Below, piece by piece: positions 11,286-22,536 of a DNA stretch of 64,000 bases. The stretch is from Tigriopus japonicus (lineage: Eukaryota; Arthropoda; Copepoda; Harpacticoida; Harpacticidae). The stretch spans positions 8,141,899 to 8,205,898 of the forward strand of contig CM021322.1 of NCBI GenBank assembly GCA_010645155.1. Reading direction: 5' to 3'. The position numbers and the translations under genes were made by a program. Under the pieces are notes generated by a model, which saw nothing but the letters and a program-made list of their open reading frames with translations, was not told the DNA's origin and searched no databases. Position 1 is the stretch's first letter, and each line of letters begins with the position of its first letter.

Positions 11286-11446
11286 GGACCACTGTACGTC
11301 AGGACGAATTTCAAAAATACACACTGGGTCCGATCATTGTAGTAAAATGTGAGGTTTTTGCAACAAATATATTGTTCCGTTTAATTTTCATTGTACTAAT
11401 CGGACCCACTGTGTATTTTGAAAGTAATCCTGGCTTGAGCCGTCCT
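11286..11446. mobile_element. Inverted-repeat MITE family M1, copy 1
   Basis: The two ends are imperfect inverted repeats of about 45 bp: ggaccactgtacgtcaggac with aaaatacacactgggtccga on the left, and the complement of tcggacccactgtgtatttt with gagccgtcc on the right. The centre carries ttttgcaacaaatatattgt. A second copy lies at 15394-15550. There is no coding capacity, as expected of a non-autonomous DNA element. Confidence 0.7.
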
Positions 11447-12437
11447 TGAATCATTCAAACGTGAATCAGTCAAACTCAATCGTGAATTGTATAAAAATCA
11501 TTTATACAAAAAATTGCAGAATAATCGGTGGTCCGAATTAATCCTTTATGGTGTGTTTTTTCGGAATACACTATTGCTTACGTGTGTTTACGAGTAACAA
11601 GTCACAGAAATTTTTTAACTCACAGTATTCGTATCAACCACTGACCTGTTTATGATAATAGGATGATGGAAAGCGGAAAGACACATTCTTGGCAGTGCTA
11701 AAGGAGATCTTTACTGTTGTCAAAGGTAAACAATCTCAATTCATTCTTCCCTTTATCAACCACACGAAAATTTTAAGTGCCGTCTTTTCAATTCACAAGA
11801 TTGCTAAATTGCAACAATTATTACAATCATGCTCAATTGATCTTTTGTGTGAATCATCTAAACGACATCAAATTAATTAAAAAGAACTATTCTACTAGAA
11901 CCTTAGTCAAGGCCCTGACACATCATTTCACTAGTCAATTGGCCAAAAGAATGTTCAGCTGAAAATTCGCCTGAACTGATTTACCAATAAGGACAATCGA
12001 GGTCCCTTGCTTCCAAATTTAAGGGAAAAAATGTACATGCCAAACTGATGTTTAAGTGAATACTTTTCCCGATTAATCTTATTTTTACACTCCACTTTTC
12101 AATGATTGCTTTTGAGCATCGCTTTTGGAGCATCCAATATAGGCCAAAATAAAGGCCAGTCCTCATGATATCTTAATTCACCCTTTTTAGATTCGTCCTC
12201 ATGAGAAAAAAAAAATAAAAATACCTGAAATTCTCGTGTTCTTTAGAGGCAATTTCTTCTTACTTTGCCTCTTTTTTCTTTGGGTTATCTGGGATCTTCT
12301 TGCTTTCACATCTTGGGTAATTAAACAAATGCAAGAAACGTGATCAATATGTCTGTTCTCATTGAAAGAACAATCTTACTTTTAGTACCGAGACAAAAAA
12401 ATAGAATAAAATTGTTTGCTTACTTTTAAGATGCTTA
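11447..12437. other. Intergenic DNA between MITE M1 and mariner
   Basis: I see no gene or repeat that I can support. The ORFs present are under 64 codons and in AT-rich sequence. Confidence 0.4.
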
Positions 12438-13745
12438 CAGGGTGACCCATATGTATTAGGACTCAAACTTTTTTTGATTAATTTTGCGAATATTATGCAA
12501 ATGGTGACCCTGAAATTTTTTGTTTACCTTTTTTTGACTCGTTATTAAACATTGAATACAAAAACAATTCACTTGGATGGGAATCTTGTCTTCAAAATGG
12601 AAAAACGTGGAGCCATTCTCAAGCTCCACCGTGCTGGCCACAGCATTCACACCATTGCCCAAAAACTTTCCGACATGAAAGTGAGCAAGAGTATGGTTGC
12701 CTATACTATTAAACGATTCAAAGACATCAGAACTTTGGAAAATCGTCCAAAACCAGGCCGTCCAAGATCTGTCCGGACCAAAAAGCTGGTTGAGAGCACA
12801 AGGATGAAGATCTTTAGGAACAAGAGGAGGTTCATCAGGACTATGGCCGTGGAGGCTGGAGTTAGTTGCGAATCCATGAGAAGAATTGTCAAAGATGACC
12901 TGAAAATGAAGCCCTATCATCTCCAAAAGCGCCAATTGCTCAGCTCAGTCACTAAGATCAAGAGACTGGCCAGAGCCAAGAAGCTTCGAAATTGGCTCAA
13001 GTCCCGTACGCAAATTTCAATGATCTGGACAGATGAAAAGATTTTTACAATTGAGGGATGTCACAATCGACACAATGACAGGATTTTGGCCAAAGATTTT
13101 TCCAAGGTTCCAATGAGCCAGAAAACGATCTTTAGAAGGCAGCATCCTGCCTCAGTGATGGTTTGGGCCGGAGTTACCTCTTGTGGAAGGAAAACTCCAT
13201 TGATTTTCATTCCGGAAGGTATGAAGGTCAATAAAACGGCTTATTTGGATATGATAAAGAATGAGGTACTACCATGGATCCTTTCCCAGGAGTGGGAACA
13301 CTCCTATTGCTTTCAGCAGGACGGAGCACCATCCCATTCCGCCAGGGACGTTCAAGCCTGGTGCAAAGCCAATTTTGACAATTTTTGGCCCAAGGATTTC
13401 TGGCCACCTTCTTCCCCAGATTTGAATGTCATGGACTTTGCTATTTGGTCAATCCTAGAGAGAAAGGTGGGAATCAAGTCCTACAAAAATTTGGATCAGC
13501 TCAAGACTGCATTGGTGAAGGCTTGGGATGAACTTGATGAAGATCTCATACGTAAATCTTGTTCTGCAGTAAGGAGACGATTGGATTCCGTAATTCAAGC
13601 AAATGGTGGCCATTTCGAATGAAATTCTGATATGTTCTATGAATATTGATTCTAAATTATTCTTTATAAATATTTTTTTCATTTTTAATTACCATTGATT
13701 AGACAATTACTTCTGAAAGTGTCCTAAAACATATGGGTCACCCTG
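12438..13745 (+). mobile_element. Complete DD37D (maT-like) mariner transposon
   Basis: The element is 1308 bp. Its terminal inverted repeats (12438-12462 and 13721-13745) start CAGGGTGACCCATATGT and agree over about 25 bp with one mismatch. TA dinucleotides flank both ends (12436-12437 and 13746-13747), the standard target duplication. One uninterrupted transposase ORF fills the interior. Intact ends, intact target duplication and an open frame suggest a young, possibly active copy. Confidence 0.93.
12597..13622 (+). CDS. Mariner transposase, DD37D type
   Basis: From ATG 12597 the protein has 341 residues; the frame is open further upstream but only from a non-ATG codon. It cuts and pastes its own element in the nucleus. 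An N-terminal helix-turn-helix (AILKLHRAGHSIHTIAQKL) is followed by a GRPR linker (KPGRPRSV) and a second helix-turn-helix. The catalytic acids lie in WTDEKIFTIEG, QQDGAPSHSA and SSPDLNVMDFAIW; 37 residues separate the second and third aspartates. That spacing and a final D define the DD37D (maT) clade of the Tc1/mariner superfamily. No stop or frameshift is present. Confidence 0.93.
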   Translation: MEKRGAILKLHRAGHSIHTIAQKLSDMKVSKSMVAYTIKRFKDIRTLENRPKPGRPRSVRTKKLVESTRMKIFRNKRRFIRTMAVEAGVSCESMRRIVKDDLKMKPYHLQKRQLLSSVTKIKRLARAKKLRNWLKSRTQISMIWTDEKIFTIEGCHNRHNDRILAKDFSKVPMSQKTIFRRQHPASVMVWAGVTSCGRKTPLIFIPEGMKVNKTAYLDMIKNEVLPWILSQEWEHSYCFQQDGAPSHSARDVQAWCKANFDNFWPKDFWPPSSPDLNVMDFAIWSILERKVGIKSYKNLDQLKTALVKAWDELDEDLIRKSCSAVRRRLDSVIQANGGHFE

Positions 13746-14144
13746 TATTTTTCCACCTTTCTTATTGAGTCCTTCAAGCGCAACCAGTGAAATGGAAATC
13801 ACGTGCAACCTTTGAGCTTTGATGCACAAAATTTCTGTTCTAATGTGTCCAATATACCTTTAGAAGCTCGAAAATGGGTCACATGTTTGTGTCAGGGTGC
13901 AATTTCTGGAGCTGTATTACTAAGGTGACCTCCCAGTCTTATGTACTGTGACCTCCCAGTCAGCTGCTCCTTAAAGGACCCAATAGTATGAATGTCTCAA
14001 ACAAAAAGACACTCAAAAGATTCGTTTGCTCTAAGTAAGATTCAAAGAAATATTTGTGGCTATTGGTAGTATTCTGGATTTGCAGCAAAACAATTATAAA
14101 TTTGTAATAATTGCGATCCAATCTTTTCTTTTTGATTGCCATTA
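13746..14144. other. Intergenic DNA between mariner and the decayed apolipoprotein-L-like copy
   Basis: I see nothing codable. A short phrase (gtgacctcccagt) occurs twice near 13927 and 13949. Confidence 0.4.
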
Positions 14145-16345
14145 TTTGACAGGCAAAAAATCACATTCGTCCGCGCTCAACAACACAAGCAACACGATTC
14201 TCTGTCCGTCACCAAGGATGCCAAGCTCCTCCTCAAAAGAATTGAAAATATTTGCAATGTTCTGCAACAACAATGATCAAGTGAGGGATGAAATTTAGGC
14301 TTTAGTGTGGCAGCAATACGACGCGGTTAAGAAATATGAACTGAACCTTTGGCAAACGGCATAGGATCAGGAACAACTCGCTTTCAAATACGAATCCCTC
14401 TTGGAAAAACATAGGAAGATAAAAAAATGCGGAAGTGCCGCAGCAGTGACGGGTAAGCTATTCCTGCTCTAGTTTTTTTAGCTTTTTCAGGGCCAGGTTC
14501 TTTTTTTCCATTTTTAAGGGTGCTCCTCGGAAGGTTATAATTTTGTAGTAACTAATGAAATCCTTGAACTTTGTCTAAAATGTCGCCTTTCTTCCGACAA
14601 TGGACATTTTCAAGTAACGTCACCAACTTTGAAATAAAGGCTCTAATACGCACAGCCATCTAACGATAGATTAACTCATTCCTTGAAAAGAAGGATTTTA
14701 AAAAGACCAATTTTCTCAATAATTTCTACATATTTTACATGAAATTTGCTTGATTATGGTGCATGGATGGTTAAGCTTACATTTGACACCATTTTGATTG
14801 ACGGGAAAACAAGCATTTCCAGAGTCTTAAATACTTTGCCCATTTTCTCAATTCAAAGTTTTTTTGCAAAAACGGGAATCTAGGGAATTGATGTACAACT
14901 TCAATTCAATTTAAAAGGCCAAAACGATCAAGAAACTCAAAATGAATGCACTGTTAACCTTCTTTATGCACATGCTGGAGAGATTCTTTTTAGATTTTTT
15001 CCCCTTGACACCCTCAAAAACAATTTTTAATGAAGGTTATTTGAAACCTTCAAAAGTTTTTGACAGAAATTTGTTTGGGTACTGCCTGCGGAAATGCCTA
15101 CGTAGTCACTCTGAGCCCAAAATTGGTTACTAAATAAGCCAATGTATTCCTGCATCCAGATGTTGGTTGAACTTTTGGGCTTGTGACAGCTGACTGTCAG
15201 CTAAGCCAAGTGGAGGTTGATGAACCCGTGGAAAAATAGATGGCGTTATAGATAAACGGCCCTAAACTTGTTTACAGTTAATTGAACAAAAGCTTATTCA
15301 GTCTATATTCTTTAGAATACATAGCTTTGAGAAGGCTTAACTTTTCACTCTGGCACTTGATTGAGTTGGAAATTGAAATTCTTAGCATACACAGGAACCA
15401 CTACACTTCAGGACTGATTTTAAAAATACACGCTGTATGTCATGTACTAAAGTGTGAGGTTTTTGCAACAAATATATTGTTCCGTTGAATTTTCATTGTT
15501 CTGATTGGACCAAAATGTATTTTAAAAGCAATCTTGACTGGAGCCGTCCTTGGTCTAGAAAATTCAAACACAGTCTCAGTTTTAGAAAAACGCAATAAAT
15601 TATTCCGAGTGGAAATCATAGTCTCCCAATTCAAAGAGATTCAGTGTTTCGTGTCTTTGACTTCAGGATGCGTTATGGCGATAACAGGAGGAGTGACTTC
15701 CATAGTATTAACGGGTGGTGCCGCTGCTCCGTATTGGCTGGAGGTTTGATGGTAACTGGAACCGCCACAGAAATTGGCGGAGGAGTCGCCAAATTTGGAA
15801 ACAATCGGACAACTCAAAAACGGGAGGCTGAACTTGCTCAAGAGTTGGCCAGGATATTAACAGCCAATGCTGAATGCCATGACATGTTGAAGGACATCCT
15901 CGAAACTATTAACCAAGACCAAATACCACGCCTGAGAAATGGCAGCGTTGGCTTGGAATTAATGGAGTCATTGAAGAAAATGGCCACTGATTTTAATGCA
16001 AAGTTTCCCTCTTTGAAAGAAGATCTTTTGAAAAACCCTTTTAATACAATCAAACACATTGGTTCAAAAACACCTGGGCTTGCAAAAACCATTCCAGGAG
16101 TACCACCTTTCACAAGTAACTTACTTAAAGGAGGGTCAAAGGCCAAGGTTGCTGGAAAGAGTTTGGGCAAGGTTGCCAATTCAAAGGTTCCAATTGTTCT
16201 TGGTGACACAGCCATCGCTTTGGGAGCCTTTACATTGAGATTTGAGATCTTTGAAATCATTCAGGACAGCAAAAAGCCGAAATCCACGATCGTGCAAGAT
16301 CTACGGTTGATGGCAACCCGTCTCAAAATGGAAGTGGAATATTAA
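14145..16345 (+). pseudogene. Apolipoprotein-L-like pseudogene (copy 3)
   Basis: Exon 1 homology runs about 14209-14453 and keeps the gtaagc donor, but it has in-frame stops (TAG near 14296 and again in GCATAGGATCAG near 14362) and lacks the first Met region of the intact gene. Exon 2 homology runs 15669-16345 behind a cttcag acceptor; a 1-bp deletion (gctccgtattgg against gctccgatattgg) near 15731 shifts the frame. The C-terminal half remains open and well conserved, ending LRLMATRLKMEVEY. The intron has grown from 86 bp to about 1.2 kb and holds MITE M1 copy 2. An AATAAA follows at 16353. The conserved 3' half suggests relatively recent loss. Confidence 0.85.
15394..15550. mobile_element. 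Inverted-repeat MITE family M1, copy 2
   Basis: It aligns along its length with 11286-11446, sharing the core gtgaggtttttgcaacaaat and the outer gagccgtcc. It sits in the intron of the decayed apolipoprotein-L-like copy, close to the exon 2 acceptor. Its ends are more diverged than those of copy 1. Confidence 0.65.
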
Positions 16346-16591
16346 GTATTACAATAAATTCAAAGACTAATCTTCATTTCTACAGTGTCGACAATGTTGT
16401 TGATAAAGAAGCTTGCCCAAGGATAATTTTTAAAAAAATACACTGATGTAGTGTTGTCAAACAACTCTCACATCCTGTTTTAACCCTCACAAAAAAAGAC
16501 GAATAAATATTACGTGGTAACTCAAATTTATCTGTATTTCGGATAGTTTATTGCGACAAATTATTTTCGTCATTACGGCTACAGAAATACG

Positions 16592-18310
16592 TCATGTGAT
16601 AAGATGGTGATGGTGATCTCCACAGATCGAACAGATACAGGTATCTGATGAACTGGAATGAAACTCTGTTTTTGTACATGTCAGATAGTGGTCCGTGTCA
16701 AAAATTTCTTTGAAGATGCGCCTTCGTTGGTTAGGGTTAGTTGGAATGTTCGAAATAATACGGCTTCTCCAAAAGCTGGAGGGAATCAGAGGGATAAAAT
16801 CCAAAATTGGAGGTTCAGGGAAGGCGTCAAAAAGAGCGAAACGAAATTCCCGCGTATCTGGGGCCAAGGTCAATGTTTGATGTCCGGTGTGGGGCAAGTT
16901 GTTTTAACCAAGTTTCTAGTGTTGTGGTGGAGGTTAAAAAATGAGTTATTGCATTGTTAGAAATGTATGGAATTCCAAGGTATCGTTTTAGAAATCTCGC
17001 AAGAATGGCGTTGGTTGAATTCCACATGTTCTGTGATATGGCTCCACAGATCCATACAGGCAGAGCATATTCAAATATCGGAAGAATGTATGTTTGAAAA
17101 ACCTGCATGACTAATGTGAAAGGGAGGAGGCGTAAGTTTAAACGGGGGAAAAGAAATCCAATTCGAGCACGAGCCTTGAGGTTGATGTCTCGTAGATGTG
17201 TTGATGAGACCAGTTGTGACGAAAATTTGACCCCAAGATAGTTAAATTCATTCACTCTTTCGATCTGAGAGGACATGAAAGAAAATGAACATGCTGGTAA
17301 TCGTCCTCGGTGAAATACCATAATCTTTGTCTTGTCAGTGTTGACTTCGAGAAGATTTTCACGGCAGTAATCACTTAGATAGTTTAGCGCGTCTTGTAAG
17401 TCTTGTGCTGAATCTCCCATCAGAACTAAATCATCCGCGTACATGAGAAGCGGGATTCTTTTCCGATGTAGCCAAACCCCTTTGTGTGTCATTTTATCGG
17501 GTAGGTCATTGATGAACAGGTTGAATAAAGAGGGTGAACAAGGATCGCCTTGGGGTACGCCATTTGTCGAGAAAAAACTTCTTGACATGCGTTCCCCAGA
17601 TTTCACCCGTAAAGATGTGGTCTGTAGCATGTTGAATATGAGGAGCACAAATGGGACTGGAATATTCAAGGCCTGAAGTTTCGTGGCCAATCTATTCCTG
17701 CAAATTGTATCAAATGCCTTTCGAAAGTCAATAAATGCAACATAAGTCCTTTGTTTTTTTGTTAAGCGCTGTGATGTCACTTCTCTGAGTAGAGATGTTG
17801 CCCCAACAGTGCCCTTTCCTCGGACAAATCCAAATTGAAAATCTGTCAAAATCTCACTTTTTTGCACAGAAGAGATAAGTCGCTCATTCAGTACTGTAGA
17901 GAACACTTTTAAGAATGGACCTTGCACTGCAATTGATCTAAAATTACTTGGGTCAGATCGGGTTCCTTTCTTAAAAAGAAAGAATAAATTTGAATTCAGC
18001 CATTCTGATGGGATTCTGGTTGAAGCGAGAGATTCTGAGAAAATTCGGGCAAGGATACCGACAAGATGTTCCTTGACCGTCTTTAAATCCTTAGGAGAGT
18101 CCCCGTGAAAACCCCGAGCACTACTCTTGTGATGATCTAAAGCCGAAATCACTTCGTGTTCCAATACTTGGGACATTAAAGCATGGTCATCCGAGAACTT
18201 GAAAGGAGCCAGAGGGAAGCCTGATAGTGGATGGGCTCGGAGAAGGTAAGTGCAATGTTTGAAAAACACAGGGATAGAGACAGAGGCTCCAAGTGACTCG
18301 TATTTACCGA
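16592..18310 (-). pseudogene. 5'-truncated non-LTR retrotransposon (LINE) ORF2
   Basis: A 480-codon open frame (18269-16827) carries a reverse transcriptase with all main blocks: a PSNFRSIAVQGPFLKVFSTV-like early block, FIDFRKAFDTI (catalytic Asp), NGVPQGDPCSPSLFNLFIND, and MYADDLVLMG with the YADD active site, followed by the thumb region. A second frame (16897-16592) continues the C-terminus and ends in a Cys/His-rich stretch (CICSICGDHHHH), so a frameshift lies near 16830-16895. No endonuclease domain lies upstream, so the copy is 5' truncated, as is usual for LINEs. The frame stays open to about 18310. It cannot move by itself. Confidence 0.88.
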
Positions 18311-19464
18311 AACATTATTTTTTTTCTTGAAAAGTTGCTTTAATCAAATGTTGCACTGACACCATGTCGATTCATACTTAATAAGATAAAACGACAAAAC
18401 ATCAATGTGAATATTCGTGTTGCCGATTTTTGTAAGTTTATGGTTTCACCATAAACCTTAACGTCTATCCAAAAAAACAGATAAACACAAATGTTGCCTT
18501 ATCTATGTAACTAACAAAAGCCTAAAACTTGTCGTCATAAAAGTGTTGAAGGTAACTTGACTTTTGACTTCACCCCAAAAGTTTTTCCTTGTTGAAATTA
18601 GGAAAATTTCAGGGTCAGACGATTTCAGAATACGACGACATGACCATACAACCCATAATACTAGACAATACTCATCTTTGGCACCAAACTGGCTTATCTA
18701 TCGTCCAAGGGTTCAAGTTGGTTGTTGGCCATTGAAAACGAAGCGATTTGAGTTCCTGACTCATTCACCACGTGACTTTGCGTCCATCCTTCAAAACCCC
18801 GTAAGAATGAGCCCCAAGTGTGTGAATTATGGAGCAATAACTTATTATGGCCAGTCTGCTAATTGATGCCCCCAATCTTCTTTAGCCTCAAGCAAAATAA
18901 CACGAACCTAAGAGCTTCGTTGGTCAACGAGTGTTTCAATCAATTTGATCTATCATGATGATACGAACGAAGTATGAGCTTAGCTTCATCACAAACGGCC
19001 GACCAACGACCAAAAGGTAATTCAGAAGCCGTGGGTGTGTAAATTCAATTCGTTGGGGCCAGTGTCATGTCACGAAATGATTGCTCATTTTGGAGGACTT
19101 GAATATGCCAAGGACTACTTTAACCTATGGGACAAAGCCGGTTTGGGATTAAATCCAATCCAAATATCCTCAGCATTTTGATTTGCAAAATGATAGGTTA
19201 ACCGTACCTTAAACTTTTGGCAACGCTTTTCAAGTCTTTCATTCAGTTTGAAAATACATATATCACTGAGGGAAAATGTTGCCAATGTCAGATCCGACAA
19301 TGGGATCTCCTTAAAAGGTATTCTTTATGTGTCTATTGTGAGCATCTCACCAGACAAGTTTTTGCTCAATGAAATTTATAAACCTGTGTAAAACGGTTTG
19401 TATGGCTAGATTTGTTACCATGGTAGATCATTGAAAATGATGCCATTTCCATTCTTGTACACTA
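18311..19464. other. Intergenic DNA, no gene seen
   Basis: Short ORFs only. No repeat shared with the rest of the window was recognised. Confidence 0.4.
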
Positions 19465-19788
19465 TTGAACCCTTCAAAAAATATCAGCTTATACGCCCAG
19501 ATCAGCGCCTCTTGTGTTCAAATGAAACCATTGTTGCCAGATGGTTGTTCGTAATGCCCCGCTTTGGGAAAATATTACACACTTTCCTTTCATTAAAATT
19601 TCTCCAAAATATGCAAATTTTTTACCATAATGCCACCACAAAGAAATGTATACAGGAACAAAAAAATCCTGAACTTTTGCGAAAGGGTGGCATTACTACT
19701 CACTCCACTAGCTGGCAACCATGTTTCAAATTTGACCGCAAGAGGCGCTGATCAGGGTGTATTAGCTGACATTTTTTGAAGGGTTCAA
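19465..19788. mobile_element. MITE with ~80-bp terminal inverted repeats (M2)
   Basis: The left end TTGAACCCTTCAAAAAATAT continues through gatcagcgcctcttg to about 19545. The reverse complement of the right end reads TTGAACCCTTCAAAAAATGT and also carries gatcagcgcctcttg, to about 19700. The 324-bp element has no coding capacity. The flanking target duplication is not clear; TA or TT are possible. Confidence 0.75.
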
Positions 19789-20120
19789 TTATCCTCAGTT
19801 CAACTATTTTATCATCGATCCAGCGGATAATCTTGAACTGTTAAGTTGGATCAGAAAACACATATGTCATCTGAGTCATTTATCTGCGCTATTATGATTC
19901 CGAAAAGCGATTACTGCGACACAATCAGGCTATTAAGGAAATATAAACCCAATAATCAAGGTAACTCAACAAGTACCGAGTAATTCATGCCAAGCTCGTC
20001 CATGGAAATACCGTAGTCCCTGCATATTCATAACAACCATTAATCCACGAGTTCGGTAATGAATTCGTTTTTGGAATTGCACTTCCACTACATTATGCAA
20101 ACATAAAAGCATCGTTCTGG

Positions 20121-20606
20121 TTAAAAATCATTTGACTGCAAAGGATCTTTAGCCTGAGAGGTCTTCCGCCATGTCATGATGTCATGCTTTAACCTGAGCA
20201 GCACTTTCAAAATGTGTTTGGGAGACTTTATACTCAATACCTCCCGTGGACGAAAGGGCTCGTAAAAACTTGTTTGAAACACGAGTTCCTGGTGTCTTAG
20301 GCAGGAGTTTGCCGATTTTACTGGCGAATTTGGCCTCTGAAATGCCTGACATTGATGCAAATCAAAATTGGCCATGAAAAGGGGCTTCAGAGACATGTCA
20401 GCAATTTCTGAGTATGCCCTCAGGGAACGATTTTTGGGGATGCACAATGAACAGGCTTCATTTGACCGGGATATATAATAATTGGCTTTGCGTTTATGGA
20501 CGCTTCCCTTTACCTTGAAATGGCCCAAAACCACGTACATGTCTTGTAAATATCTCTCTTCCCTTTGGAATAGCCAAAAAGAGCTCCTGATTGGAACTGA
20601 AGCCAA
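20121..20606 (-). CDS. Hypothetical ORF, 161 codons, unrecognised
   Basis: This is one of the longer open frames outside known elements. The translation is basic and serine-rich, with several cysteines in its middle, and has no signal peptide, membrane segment or motif I recognise. No splice sites or polyadenylation signal clearly belong to it. In a 64-kb window of this base composition one ORF of this length by chance is not very unlikely, so it is listed as a candidate only. Confidence 0.22.
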   Translation of the reverse strand: MASVPIRSSFWLFQREERYLQDMYVVLGHFKVKGSVHKRKANYYISRSNEACSLCIPKNRSLRAYSEIADMSLKPLFMANFDLHQCQAFQRPNSPVKSANSCLRHQELVFQTSFYEPFRPREVLSIKSPKHILKVLLRLKHDIMTWRKTSQAKDPLQSNDF

Positions 20607-21380
20607 TCCAAATCAGGTTTTAGAGACGTTGAATAACGATTTTCTTAAATGAACGCACGGTGGATTTAAAAGCTTTGTTGGTTAGCTAATTCTAATGTCG
20701 AGAGCAATTTTATCGAGAGAGGCAATGATGTGGATGTATTTTTTGGTTAGAGGCGAGGATTTTTTTTTCCTTTTTTTTCCAAATCCAGTTTGATTGAATT
20801 TGTAAATGTTTTTGTAGCCCAGTTCTTCTTGCAATTTCAAATCACACACATCACAACTGTTTTTTATTAATTGGCGTTTTGGTTAATCACTCGTGCAATT
20901 TTCTAGCACTGGTTAGCACTCTAGCACTAGTATGGAATTTTTTTAAAACTTTGGAATGTCAAAAATCGCCGTAAGGATTTTAGTTTTCAAAATTTTGAAA
21001 AGGTTATTATCAAGGAATCGTCCCTGCACGCAATATTGCATTGCTTAAAAGACGGGCAGTAAACATACATCCCTGAAACAAATCAAATTCGATAGACCGT
21101 AGCTTACAATTAACGATGCTTTGTTTCCTTAAGCAGCATTGTACTTGAAGATGACCGTCTGTTTTAGCCAATTTATTTTTTCATGAATTGCCAATTGTTA
21201 TCTTTAATTGTTGTTCAATCTTGTCAGACAATGCCAATAATTGGGTAAATGTAAAGGAATGTTAACATACGACAGTCGACACTTTGATATCGAGGTTGCT
21301 GAAACTCACTTTTGCAAGTTGCGTTTCAAGTGTTTTATTTCTGTATCTTTTTACAGATGGATAAACTTCAATGTTCGGCA
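20607..21380. other. AT-rich intergenic DNA
   Basis: Contains a T-rich stretch near 20761-20780 and no supported feature. It is the 3' flank of the two-exon minus-strand gene. Confidence 0.4.
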
Positions 21381-22147
21381 TTATGCAGTTTCAACTTGTT
21401 TATTCCTCGGACAAACATTCTTGTTCTTGTAAATAAGTTCGAGAAATGAGGCGGAGACAGGCTTTTTCTCTAAGGTTGCACGAGAGTTCCTCAAATATTC
21501 CGCCATTCTTCCATGAACGTCCGTCCTTTGCTTTATGGCTTCTGCCTTTGCTGCAAAGGCCAATATTTTTGGTACACGAACATTGATCCTTTCCACAAGA
21601 GTGCAGCCTGTGGGACTATCCGCCAAAAACGACACTGAATAGGTTCGAATGCAAAGGCCAATCCACTCTGGGAAACAAGTTAGGGTATTGGAATGGATTG
21701 CGAATTCATCCGATTCCTCGTTAACACCACAGACGTAATGTCCTTGGAGATATATCCGGATAGGTGCGTACTCTAAGAATTCCTGATACTCCACGGTATA
21801 ACCCCAACAGTGGGATAATTGATCACCCAAACAAGTTTCAAGGGTTTCGGAGTGGGTGAAGGTGATAGATAAAACCAGTGGATTGAATAGGGGATATTTG
21901 CTAAAGAAGAAGGTAATAAGTTTAAATGTTGAAAACCAAAAATGTTGCCTTAAAAGATAGAACGTAATTCATACCTCATATCCGATGTAATTTCAAACAC
22001 CCTGGAGCAAGAATCATCCTCAAACATGTGCGTCACTTTAACCGGTTGTTCAACCAGCTCCCAAAGGAGTTCCACAAGGAATATAACACTACCAAGAATG
22101 ATCGGAAACACCCCGAAAAGTAGCACCAAAATACGAATTGCTTTCAT
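21381..22147 (-). CDS. Two-exon gene for a membrane-anchored or secreted Cys-rich protein, unknown family
   Basis: Exon 1 is 22147-21975 (ATG in acaaaATG context, donor GAG|gtatga) and exon 2 is 21900-21381 (acceptor ttctttag). They join in phase 2 across a 74-bp intron to give about 230 residues. Residues 4-32 form a long hydrophobic segment (IRILVLLFGVFPIILGSVIF) that could be a signal anchor or uncleaved signal peptide. The rest is a soluble, probably extracellular domain with about eight cysteines spread along it, including TCLGD, SHCWGY, YVCGV and TCFPEW, and a basic helical C-terminal part. Clean splice sites and matching phase make this a believable gene. I do not recognise the family and assign no function. 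Confidence 0.65.
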
Positions 22148-22528
22148 TTTGTCTCCTGGGGTTCTTCCAACCACAAAATGGCTATGTCAACTGAATAACA
22201 AAATGATCTGATTAGCAATCTGATCGTTGGATCGGTGAACGCAGTTCTAAAACACTACGTAGAGTTCAAAACCATGTTGCTACCTCAAGGCGATCTGTAA
22301 GGTATTTTGTAAATTTCTTATAACTATCAAAAACGAAAGCAGTAAAAAGTGCGATTAGTGTTAAACCTTTCCAAATTGTTTGGAAAAACCGGGAGTAAAT
22401 ACTACAAAATCTCAAATTTCTGAGCCGTTCATGACAGCCTAAATAAGCAGGGCAATATTATATGGTAGATACAACTAGGTTTTCAAGATCTTTCCTCGCA
22501 AAGTATTACTCATTCAGAAAACGTCAGG
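22148..22528. other. Upstream region of the two-exon gene
   Basis: Probable promoter side of the minus-strand gene, judged by position only. No TATA box or other site could be supported. Confidence 0.3.
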
Positions 22529-22536
22529 CTTCTAGT
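22529..22536. repeat. 8-bp target-site duplication, left copy (CTTCTAGT)
   Basis: Identical to 23685-23692 on the other side of the inverted-repeat element. Eight bases is the hallmark target duplication of hAT transposons. Confidence 0.9.

Noticed and set aside
12456..12935. 159-codon minus-strand ORF overlapping the mariner
   Set aside because: It is antisense to the transposase and extends into the terminal repeat; an artefact of the real coding frame.
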